Below are positions 32,950 to 40,371 of a stretch of DNA of 41,807 nt, piece after piece; positions within the stretch are counted from its first letter, which is position 1, and each line of letters begins with the position of its first letter. The translations under genes and the position numbers were made by a program. This DNA is from Candidatus Heimdallarchaeota archaeon. GTDB lineage: Archaea > Asgardarchaeota > Heimdallarchaeia > Heimdallarchaeales > Kariarchaeaceae. The stretch spans positions 1 to 41,807 of the forward strand of contig JAOUKW010000004.1 of assembly GCA_029882335.1 (NCBI GenBank). Reading direction: 5' to 3'. The notes beneath the pieces were generated by a model. It made no database searches. It was not told where the DNA came from and was given only the letters and a program-made list of their open reading frames with translations.

Positions 32950-33998
32950 TGGCAAGCATAGAATTACAAAATGTGACAGTAAAAATAGGTAATAACATTC
33001 TATTGGATAACGTTAGCTTAAAGGTTGATGATGGTGCATATATCGGGTTACTTGGTCCATCAAATGGAGGTCCTTCTTTTGTGTTGAAAGTTATCGCAGG
33101 TCTTCTACCAATTTACAGTGGGAAAATTTTCATTGATGAAGTTGATGTAACAGATTCACATCCAGAAGATAGAAATGTGGGATTTATTTTTGAGCAATTT
33201 AATTTATTTCCACATTTAACAGTTCTAGACAATATTTTATATGGCCCTCGAGTCAAAGGAATCGATTTAACCACTAAAGAAAGGGAAGCAAAAGAAGTAA
33301 TTTCAATGGTTAGATTGGAAAATAGAGAATCTGCTTTATCTAAAGAATTGTCTGGGGGTATGCAACAGAGAACTGGAATCGCGCGAGCAATTACTGCTGG
33401 TGCTAAAATATTACTATTAGATCAACCATATCGGGCATTAGATGCTAAAATACGTGAAGAGATGCGATTTGAAATAAGAGAATTAGTAAAAGAGTTAGGG
33501 ATGACTGCAATTCATTCTACTCATGAAACTGAGGAGGCTATGTTAACCTCAGATAAAATTGCAGTATTTAATGAAGGAAAATTGCTTCAATTTGACAATC
33601 CTGAAACAGTTTATAAGATTCCGGTAAATGCATTTGTCGCTGGATTTTTAGCAGAATCAAATAAGTTTCAAGTTAAAGTTAAAGATAATTCATTTATAAT
33701 TGAAAATTCTAAATTCATTGTAGATGGATATGAAGATGGAGAATATGTCGTTATAATTCGCCAAATCGATGTTGATTTAACATCTGAACCATTAAATGTT
33801 GTTAATGAATTTGAATGTATCATTGATAAAATAAGAATTTTAGGCGAATTTATTCGTTTTACAGTAACAATTAATAATTCTTTGACCATTATAGTACGGG
33901 AGTTATTATCATTGGAGAGAAACAATGTAAAAAATCTAATTGGCAAACGTGCGTATGTAAACTTTAGACCTGATTTGATAAAATTATTTTTAGTCTGA
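32949..33998 (+). CDS. ABC importer ATPase 2, Walker A lysine and catalytic glutamate lost
   Basis: A 349-residue partner ATPase overlapping the previous stop by one base (TAATG). The signature LSGGMQQRTGIARAI (134-148) is canonical, as is the switch histidine (HSTHET, His192). But Walker A reads GPSNGGPS at 36-43, with proline where the phosphate-binding lysine belongs. The Q-loop glutamine is Glu82 (IFEQF), and Walker B is LLLDQP with Gln159 in place of the catalytic glutamate. The C-terminal about 110 residues form a divergent TOBE-like domain. The frame is uninterrupted and the fold motifs around these sites are kept, so this is not a decaying gene. It should supply only the signature for ATPase 1. 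Confidence 0.92.
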   Translation: MASIELQNVTVKIGNNILLDNVSLKVDDGAYIGLLGPSNGGPSFVLKVIAGLLPIYSGKIFIDEVDVTDSHPEDRNVGFIFEQFNLFPHLTVLDNILYGPRVKGIDLTTKEREAKEVISMVRLENRESALSKELSGGMQQRTGIARAITAGAKILLLDQPYRALDAKIREEMRFEIRELVKELGMTAIHSTHETEEAMLTSDKIAVFNEGKLLQFDNPETVYKIPVNAFVAGFLAESNKFQVKVKDNSFIIENSKFIVDGYEDGEYVVIIRQIDVDLTSEPLNVVNEFECIIDKIRILGEFIRFTVTINNSLTIIVRELLSLERNNVKNLIGKRAYVNFRPDLIKLFLV

Positions 33999-35117
33999 GT
34001 TTGAAATAAACTTAGTTACAGCATCTCCAACATCAGAACACGAAGCGGTACCACCTAAATCATAGGTTAATGTCTTTGAATCAAGTAGTAATTTTGTTAC
34101 TGCTGTTTCTACCGATTTACTGGCTTCAATAAATTTAGTATCATTATATTTCAATCCTAGGTAATCTAACATCATGCCTGCTGATAATATTGTGGCGATC
34201 GGATTTGCCTTATTTAATCCAGCATGTTTAGGAGCAGAACCATGTACTGATTCAAACAATGCATGATTATCTCCAATATTTCCCGATGGTGCCATTCCCA
34301 AAGACCCACCTAATACTGCAGCTAAATCAGAAGAAATATCTCCAAACATATTCGATGTGACTATTACATCAAAATAGTCCGGATCTCTGATTAACCATTG
34401 TAAGTATGCATCAATATAAGCATAATCTGTTGCTATAGCTGGGTAATTTTTTGCAATTGAATTGTAGATCTTTCTAAACAATCTATCCCCTTGTAGTACA
34501 TTACTTTTATCAACACATGTAACTCTTTTTTGTTTATCTTTTGGTGCTCCATCTCTTCTCATTGCAAGATTAAAAGCAAAGTTAATCACTCGTTTAGAAC
34601 CTTTTTCAGTAATAATTCGGGTATCAATTGCTACTTCTTCAACTCCTCCTCTATTCAAACTTCCTCTAATTGGAGTATACAAACCTTCCGTATTTTCTCG
34701 AATGGTTACTAGATCAACTAATCCTTCTTCCCAAACCTGTTTTAAATTACCGTGTATTTTATGTTTAATTCCAGGATACAACTTTGTTGGTCTGACATTG
34801 GCATATAAATCTAAACCAAATCGCAAACCAAATACAATACCTGCACCTGCTATATTTCCATCTGGTAGACTTGCTCCCGGCCATCCAACTGCACCGAGTA
34901 ATATCGCATCTGCTTCATCTCTACAGATTTCGAAGCTTCCTTCATCCCATTCCCTTCCAGTTTCTAAATAATATTGTGCACCACCTGAAATATCAAGATA
35001 TTCAAAATTAAATGAATATAATTCACTTACTTTATTAAGCACCTTAATCGCTTGTGGGACGATTTCTTTACCAATTCCATCACCGGGGATGATCGCTAAT
35101 TTGTAAGTCTTACCCAT
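33990..35117 (-). CDS. Isocitrate/isopropylmalate dehydrogenase-family enzyme
   Basis: A 375-residue NAD(P)-dependent decarboxylating dehydrogenase of 2-hydroxy acids. It has the N-terminal IIPGDGIGKEIVP, the substrate-binding LRFGLDLYANVRPTKLYPG (about 95-115), IRENTEGLYTPIRG with its conserved tyrosine, the VDKSNVLQG lysine, and the metal-binding TSNMFGDISSDLAAVLGGSLGMAPS (about 255-280). NGS-like HGSAPKHAGLNKANPIA binds the cofactor. The motif GLRFGLD lacks the SxNxxLR serine pattern of true isocitrate dehydrogenase, so isopropylmalate, homoisocitrate, tartrate/malate or a related substrate is possible. No other leucine-pathway gene is nearby. It converges with ATPase 2, overlapping it by nine bases. 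Confidence 0.9.
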   Translation of the reverse strand: MGKTYKLAIIPGDGIGKEIVPQAIKVLNKVSELYSFNFEYLDISGGAQYYLETGREWDEGSFEICRDEADAILLGAVGWPGASLPDGNIAGAGIVFGLRFGLDLYANVRPTKLYPGIKHKIHGNLKQVWEEGLVDLVTIRENTEGLYTPIRGSLNRGGVEEVAIDTRIITEKGSKRVINFAFNLAMRRDGAPKDKQKRVTCVDKSNVLQGDRLFRKIYNSIAKNYPAIATDYAYIDAYLQWLIRDPDYFDVIVTSNMFGDISSDLAAVLGGSLGMAPSGNIGDNHALFESVHGSAPKHAGLNKANPIATILSAGMMLDYLGLKYNDTKFIEASKSVETAVTKLLLDSKTLTYDLGGTASCSDVGDAVTKFISNSD

Positions 35118-35256
35118 CTAAATCTATTAGGAATTTGGGTAGTGATAAAAATTTTTAGTTGGAACAAAATTATTACATTAACAACTTAATAAATTTACTA
35201 AATAAATTAAATCGAATTATATCCAACAGGGATAAAGTAATAAAGCTTGAATATAA

Positions 35257-35481
35257 ATGAAAAATATGTCTTCTGACCCAATAAAATTTGTTTTAGAAAC
35301 TGGCAAATGTCCTACTTGTGATAATTTAATTATTAGCAATGAAGATATGACTAGCTATCATTGTGAAAACTCAAGAGATCATTTTGATCTGAAGGTAACT
35401 TTTCATGGAGGGGAGAAGATGACTGCTACTTTAAACGGAAACGATGTTCCTGAAAATGAACTAGCAGAAATAGATTGGTAG
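35257..35481 (+). CDS. Small zinc-ribbon-like protein (74 residues)
   Basis: A 74-residue protein with one probable zinc site: Cys18 and Cys21 (GKCPTCDN), then His35-Cys36 and His42 (YHCENSRDHFDL). The rest forms short beta-like stretches (LKVTFHGGEKMTATLNG) and an acidic end (ENELAEIDW). I know no named family. It stops ten bases before the TauE/SafE gene and is probably co-transcribed with it. Starts at ATG 35257 or ATG 35266 are both possible; the TATA-like AGTAATAAAG (35236-35245) is best placed for the second as a leaderless start. Confidence 0.65.
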   Translation: MKNMSSDPIKFVLETGKCPTCDNLIISNEDMTSYHCENSRDHFDLKVTFHGGEKMTATLNGNDVPENELAEIDW

Positions 35482-35490
35482 TGAAGAATC

Positions 35491-36381
35491 GTGGAAATTA
35501 GCTTACTTATTATAATTTCATTGTTTATTATAGGAATACTATTTGGAATCGTCGCATCTGCCGTCGGAATTGGAGGAGGACTAATGTATGTACCTTTTCT
35601 GATTTTTATTATGGGTGAATCTGGATCTGATGCCTCATATATCAGTACATTTGCGATTGTATTTACTAGTTCATCAGGATTTCTAAAATTCAAATCTCAA
35701 GGTAGAGTGGATATAAAAACTGGATTAATCTATCTAATTTTTGCTATACCTGGGACGTATCTTGGAGCAGTTCTTGCTGAAAATGAATTGAATGAAGAAT
35801 TAATGAAAGGTTTATTTGCTGTATTTGTAGGAATATCCGCAATAAGAGGTATTTTAAAAGCATATTTGGTTAAGAACGACAATACTGATGTTGATACAAA
35901 GATTGAATTTAGTACTTCAGAAGAGGATGGTTTAATACATAAAATTAAATATCGAAAATTAGTTGATGAAGATGGCAAAATATTCGAATATGAAGTTCGA
36001 TTGGGTATCGGTGTGTTGTTTGCATTTATTGGTGGTTTATTAGCTGGACTTTTAGGTATAGGTGGAGGTATTATTTTCGTTCCACTCCTAACAATAATTA
36101 GTGCTGTACCAATACATATTGCAATCGCTACCTCAACTGCAATGATTATGATTATAACGTTAATATCAGTAATAATAAGGACAAATGAACGAATTAATAA
36201 TGGAACTTTTGATCTTTCCTTTCTATTAAATCATGGATTACCACTTGGATTGGGATCTGTAATTGGTGCTTATATTGGTGCAAAGAAAGTGAAAAAAATT
36301 GATTCGAAGAACTTACTTACTGGATTTTGGTTAATTGCATTGATTGCATCATTTAGAATGATATTTGATGTAATTTTTTGA
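35491..36381 (+). CDS. TauE/SafE-family membrane exporter
   Basis: A 296-residue membrane protein of the TauE/SafE (DUF81) family, which moves sulfite, sulfonates or other organic anions across the membrane. The two internal repeats each begin with the family's glycine motif: IVASAVGIGGGLMYVPFLI (about 19-37) and LLAGLLGIGGGIIFVPLLTI (about 185-204). Eight or so helices are interrupted by a 50-residue acidic loop (about 125-170). The start is GTG 35491, preceded by GGTAGTGA six bases upstream. The substrate is unassigned. A link to the zinc-ribbon protein just upstream is likely from spacing alone. Confidence 0.9.
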   Translation: MEISLLIIISLFIIGILFGIVASAVGIGGGLMYVPFLIFIMGESGSDASYISTFAIVFTSSSGFLKFKSQGRVDIKTGLIYLIFAIPGTYLGAVLAENELNEELMKGLFAVFVGISAIRGILKAYLVKNDNTDVDTKIEFSTSEEDGLIHKIKYRKLVDEDGKIFEYEVRLGIGVLFAFIGGLLAGLLGIGGGIIFVPLLTIISAVPIHIAIATSTAMIMIITLISVIIRTNERINNGTFDLSFLLNHGLPLGLGSVIGAYIGAKKVKKIDSKNLLTGFWLIALIASFRMIFDVIF

Positions 36382-36406
36382 TAAATAAAAATTATATTCT
36401 AACAAT

Positions 36407-37720
36407 TTAGGGTGGAGTTTGACCAATTACTTTTATTTTATTACCATTAGTTTCTAATTCTTTCCAATTTAAGATTCTTCTTCCATCTACTATGAGTTTT
36501 TTAGGTCTAACATTAAAATCTCTGCTTGTTAGATTCTTAAATTCAGACCATTCTGTGATTAGTATTACTACATCTGTTTTTTCAAGTAGCTCCTCAACGG
36601 ATTTACAATGAATAATATCTGGTAATGCTTCCCTTGCAGATATTTTGGCAATTGGGTCATATCCATAAATAATCGCACCTTTTTTCATCAATTTATTTGC
36701 AATGGTTATCGAAGGTGCTTCTCTCATGTCGTCTGTATCTGGTTTAAATGCTAATCCAAGAAGGCCGATAAGACTTCCTTTAATCTCTATTTCCTTCTCA
36801 AGAATTTCGATAATTCTTAACGGTTGGTATTGGTTTACTTCTAAAGTAGCTTTCAATATTTTACTTTCTTTATTCAATTCCTTACTTAGATAATGCAATG
36901 CCTTTACATCTTTGGGAAAACAACTTCCTCCAAAACCAACTCCTGCTCGTAAAAATTTTTCACTTATTCTAGAATCTGATCCCATTCCATTTGCAACATC
37001 AGATACATTGATATCTAGTAATTCACACATATTTGCTATTTCATTGATAAATGATATTTTTGTTGCCAAAAATGAGTTGGCTGCATATTTTACCATTTCT
37101 GCTGCAGAATTGGTAACTTTTTGAATTGGACAGGTAAATGACTGATATAGGTTATTTACAGAATTAAAGGATTTATCATCGATTGCACCAATAACAATTC
37201 TATCTGGATGTTGAAAATTCTCTAAAGCCAGTCCTTCCATGAGGAATTCCGGATTCATTGCTAATCCAAATTCAATTCCTGCAGTTTTTCCACTTTCTTG
37301 TTCTAGTAACTGCTTGACAATACCATCTGTAGTACCAGGTACGACTGTTGATTTAACAACAATAGTTTTGTATTCGCTGGTTGTTTGTAGGAGCTTTCCT
37401 AACTGAATTACTTCTTCTCTGATATATTTGAGGTTTATTTTTCCATCTTCCGAGCTTGGTGTTGGTAGGCAAATAAATATCACGTCTGAATTGTTAAACA
37501 TGTCCTCTCTACTAAGTGTCCCCCGAAGTAGTCCTTTATTTACCACAATTTTTAATAATGAATCAAGACCTTTTTCATATATTGGAGGTATTCCTGCATT
37601 AATTTGATTTATTTTATCTTCTAATACATCAAGACATGTAATTTGAAATCCTAAATTTGCAAAAGACACTCCAGTTACCAAACCTACATATCCAGTTCCA
37701 ACAATCCCGATTTTACTCAT
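36407..37720 (-). CDS. ugd: UDP-glucose 6-dehydrogenase (UDP-sugar dehydrogenase)
   Basis: A 437-residue enzyme that oxidises a UDP-sugar at C6 in two NAD-dependent steps, giving the uronic acid used in surface glycans. The N-terminal GIVGTGYVGLVTGVSFANLG binds NAD. ICLPTPSSEDG, VVKSTVVPGTTD and MNPEFLMEG follow, and the catalytic cysteine is in GFGGSCFPKD (near residue 264). GLAFKPDTDDMREAPS belongs to the UDP-binding domain. The short spacing and the EFLMEG form are typical of UDP-glucose dehydrogenase, but UDP-GlcNAc or UDP-ManNAc specificity cannot be excluded. It stands alone with its own 96-base promoter region. Confidence 0.94.
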   Translation of the reverse strand: MSKIGIVGTGYVGLVTGVSFANLGFQITCLDVLEDKINQINAGIPPIYEKGLDSLLKIVVNKGLLRGTLSREDMFNNSDVIFICLPTPSSEDGKINLKYIREEVIQLGKLLQTTSEYKTIVVKSTVVPGTTDGIVKQLLEQESGKTAGIEFGLAMNPEFLMEGLALENFQHPDRIVIGAIDDKSFNSVNNLYQSFTCPIQKVTNSAAEMVKYAANSFLATKISFINEIANMCELLDINVSDVANGMGSDSRISEKFLRAGVGFGGSCFPKDVKALHYLSKELNKESKILKATLEVNQYQPLRIIEILEKEIEIKGSLIGLLGLAFKPDTDDMREAPSITIANKLMKKGAIIYGYDPIAKISAREALPDIIHCKSVEELLEKTDVVILITEWSEFKNLTSRDFNVRPKKLIVDGRRILNWKELETNGNKIKVIGQTPP

Positions 37721-37816
37721 AATAACATTATTAAATCTTATTTCATGTATTTTAAATAATTTTACTGAATACTAATATAGCAAACAAATTCTTGATTATC
37801 TTTGTTTTAGAAAATT

Positions 37817-38689
37817 TCATAAGTAAAGTCCACTGGATTTAATGATTGTTTCTGCATTTTCTAAAACAATTTTTTTAATGATATTTGGTGGTAGAGGAAA
37901 TTTAGCAACATTATCAACATTTTCCCTAGAGCTAGGAACTCCTGGACTTGGAAAATCACTACCGAAAATACATCTATCTGCATATCGATTAAACCTAGGA
38001 AAATATTCCTGTATAAGTTTAGGAGGGATTCCTGCGAGATCCATGTATAAATTCTTAAATTTTGACATTAAAAATTCTGCTTCCCTCATCCAAATTGGTC
38101 GACCTCCATGTGCCATAATAACCGTCATCTCTGGAAAATCAATGAGTATATCTTCCAAAACGAGTGGATTTCCAAATTTTGATCTTGCTTTAGGGAATAT
38201 GGACGTACCAGTATGAAATATAACTGGTATTTTTAGTTCTTCCATTGTTTGATATAATTTTTCCTGTGCAATTAATCCCCCAGTGTAGGCATTTGGATAG
38301 ATTAATTGATGAGGTCCATGAACTTTTAATCCCATTAATAAACCCGATTCAAAATAATTCCTCATTATTTGATGTGCGTCTTCATGGAGACCTGGGTGAA
38401 TTCCACCAACTGGAATTAACCTTTTATCAGAGTCCTCACAAAAATTACTTACCCAATCAAGTGTGCTCAAATCATAACCCATAACTCTTGGGCTTTCATA
38501 ATTAATAATCCAAGATCTCTTGCAATTGACCTGATCCATCATTTCTAAGAGTTTTGTATTATCATTTGGATTATCCAAAAATGATTTCAACATAGGGAAT
38601 TCATTTAGCATAATCAATTTTATCTGCTCATCTGTTTTCAACGGATCGTGGAAATGTATGTGACAGTCCACATATTCAAAATCATTCAT
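37817..38689 (-). CDS. Amidohydrolase-2 family metal-dependent hydrolase or decarboxylase
   Basis: A 290-residue TIM-barrel enzyme. The metal-binding HxH is at the start (VDCHIHFHDP), a lysine is in GLKVHGPHQL, IFHTGTS and VIMAHGGRP supply the next histidines, and the final aspartate is in RCIFGSDFPSP, all in the amidohydrolase-2 order. Members hydrolyse or decarboxylate small carboxylic acids and lactones. Its first bases overlap the stop of the 3-hydroxyacyl-CoA dehydrogenase gene by 8, so it belongs to that catabolic operon. Its substrate is not recognisable. Confidence 0.88.
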   Translation of the reverse strand: MNDFEYVDCHIHFHDPLKTDEQIKLIMLNEFPMLKSFLDNPNDNTKLLEMMDQVNCKRSWIINYESPRVMGYDLSTLDWVSNFCEDSDKRLIPVGGIHPGLHEDAHQIMRNYFESGLLMGLKVHGPHQLIYPNAYTGGLIAQEKLYQTMEELKIPVIFHTGTSIFPKARSKFGNPLVLEDILIDFPEMTVIMAHGGRPIWMREAEFLMSKFKNLYMDLAGIPPKLIQEYFPRFNRYADRCIFGSDFPSPGVPSSRENVDNVAKFPLPPNIIKKIVLENAETIIKSSGLYL

Positions 38690-39551
38690 TGTTAATCACC
38701 TTCTTTCCATCTACCCATTTATAAAATCCTTGACCTGACTTTTTACCCAATTTTCCAGATTTAACCATAATTCTCAGTAATTCTGGTATTTCAAAAGCAG
38801 GTGATATTTCCGAGGATTGTAAATATTCAGCAATTTTCAGTCTAGTATCTAATCCCACATAGTCTGTTAATTCTAATGGTCCCATTGGATGTCGATATCC
38901 TAGGGTCATGGCTTTGTCAATAGCTTCTGGTGACGCGATATCTTGTTCAATCATCCTTATTGCCTCTAAACCGAGTAATACTCCCAGTCTTGATGTAGCA
39001 AATCCTGGTGAGTCTTTTACTTTTATTGGTATCTTACCTAAATCCATAGATAATTTCCAGATAATGTCAATAACATCATTAGAGGTGAATTTGGAATATA
39101 CAATTTCAATTAATTCCATTATCGGAGGAGGATTAAACCAATGCATTCCGATAATCAATGAAGGATTAATTGATTCTATAGATAATTCCTCTAATGATAG
39201 AGATGAAGTATTAGAGGCAATAATGACTGTAGATTTGATTGATTGTATCTTTTTAATCATCTCTTTTTTTAATTCTAATTGTTCTGGTACACATTCAATG
39301 ACAATATCTGCATGTTGTAACGCAGTAGATAGATCTGTGGAAAGACTAAGTCTGCTCAATATTTCATGAACATCTTGTAAGGGAAATACATTCTTTTCTA
39401 CTAATCTTAATAATCGGTTTTCAATACTTTTTTCTGCCTTTTGAACAATTTCTTCAGATATATCAAGTAGTTGTGTATTGAATCCTGCAGTTATACAAAC
39501 CTGTGCAATACCACTTCCCATTTGACCAGATCCAATAATTAATACTCTCAT
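38682..39551 (-). CDS. 3-Hydroxyacyl-CoA dehydrogenase
   Basis: A 289-residue NAD-dependent dehydrogenase of the HBD/PaaH type. The N-terminal LIIGSGQMGSGIAQVCITAGF binds NAD, IVIECVPEQLELKKEM holds the conserved glutamate, SNTSSLSLEEL a substrate serine, and GMHWFNPPPIMELIEIV the catalytic histidine (near residue 136). DSPGFATSRLG and LTDYVGLDT belong to the C-terminal dimerisation domain. It oxidises 3-hydroxyacyl-CoA to 3-oxoacyl-CoA. Four-base overlap with the upstream crotonase-family gene supports a beta-oxidation unit. Confidence 0.94.
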   Translation of the reverse strand: MRVLIIGSGQMGSGIAQVCITAGFNTQLLDISEEIVQKAEKSIENRLLRLVEKNVFPLQDVHEILSRLSLSTDLSTALQHADIVIECVPEQLELKKEMIKKIQSIKSTVIIASNTSSLSLEELSIESINPSLIIGMHWFNPPPIMELIEIVYSKFTSNDVIDIIWKLSMDLGKIPIKVKDSPGFATSRLGVLLGLEAIRMIEQDIASPEAIDKAMTLGYRHPMGPLELTDYVGLDTRLKIAEYLQSSEISPAFEIPELLRIMVKSGKLGKKSGQGFYKWVDGKKVINNE

Positions 39552-40324
39552 AATTCTTTCCAGTTTGGTTTTCTTTTCTCAATAAAAGCATTGACACCTT
39601 CTTTATGCTCTGCTGTTGTAAATGCAATTCCCTGAGTAATTGCTTCTATTAATTGTTCATCAGCTAGTCGATTTTCAAATGCTCCATTTAAGATATCCTT
39701 AGATAATCCAATGGTCTCAATAGGTCCATTTGCCCATTCATTCATTTGGTTGTATACCTTCTCCATTAATTCTTCCTCAGGGTACACCTCAAGGACAAAA
39801 CCATATTCCCTAGCTTGATTTGCATCAATAATTGCCCGTGAGAAAACTAATTGCTTTGCACGTTGTAGTCCTGCATATCTGGAAATAAAATATGCACCTT
39901 CTGGAATCAAACCAACATTTCCATATGCAAAACCGAATTTTGCTTTATCCGAGGCATAAGTGATGTCACAAGCTGTAGAAAGAACAAATCCTGCACCAAA
40001 ACAGATACCATTTATTGCAGCCACAACAGGTCTATTTATTGATCTAATTAAGTCTGAAAGCCTGTATAAACCATTGAGTAATCTTGACTTTACATCTAAT
40101 GCTTTTCCAAGACGATTTAACATTCCCTCAACGTCTCCACCTGCAGTGAATGCTCTTCCTTCTCCAGTGAGAACGATACCTCGTACAGTTGGGTCATTTT
40201 TTATCTTACTAAATTCATCATTCAAGGCTAATACAAGTTCAATACTAAGTGCGTTTAACTTATCTGGTCGATTTAATGTTAGTGTTACAACATTATGCTC
40301 ATTTCTGTTTACTTTTAGAACCAT
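39548..40324 (-). CDS. Enoyl-CoA hydratase/isomerase (crotonase) family protein
   Basis: A 258-residue crotonase fold protein. RPDKLNALSIEL, GRAFTAGGDVEGM and AAINGICFGAGFVLSTACD form the CoA and oxyanion-hole regions. Both glutamates of classical enoyl-CoA hydratase (Glu144 and Glu164 in rat) are replaced: GAGFV in place of GGGCE and FGFAYGN in place of FGQPEI. Instead there is a glutamate in GLIPEGAYF, where PaaG-like isomerases carry an acidic catalytic residue in GLVPDGG. An isomerase, or a hydratase with another acid, is therefore as likely as a standard hydratase. It sits between the acyl-CoA dehydrogenase and hydroxyacyl-CoA dehydrogenase genes. Confidence 0.92.
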   Translation of the reverse strand: MVLKVNRNEHNVVTLTLNRPDKLNALSIELVLALNDEFSKIKNDPTVRGIVLTGEGRAFTAGGDVEGMLNRLGKALDVKSRLLNGLYRLSDLIRSINRPVVAAINGICFGAGFVLSTACDITYASDKAKFGFAYGNVGLIPEGAYFISRYAGLQRAKQLVFSRAIIDANQAREYGFVLEVYPEEELMEKVYNQMNEWANGPIETIGLSKDILNGAFENRLADEQLIEAITQGIAFTTAEHKEGVNAFIEKRKPNWKEL

Positions 40325-40371
40325 ATGATCCTTGTAGAAATAAAATATTATAGCGTTTTTATATTTCCATC

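Noticed and set aside
32949..33998. ATPase 2 as a pseudogene because its Walker A and B motifs are broken
   Set aside because: The frame is intact over 349 codons, the signature and switch histidine are conserved, it overlaps ATPase 1 for coupled translation, and the losses match those of ATPase 1 in one composite site.
37842..38216. 124-codon open frame opposite the amidohydrolase gene
   Set aside because: Antisense shadow of a conserved enzyme; no ribosome site and no family resemblance.
38908..39369. 153-codon open frame opposite the 3-hydroxyacyl-CoA dehydrogenase gene
   Set aside because: Its length comes from the codon use of the real gene; the product has a composition unlike a protein (runs of Ser, Ile, Asp) and no motif.
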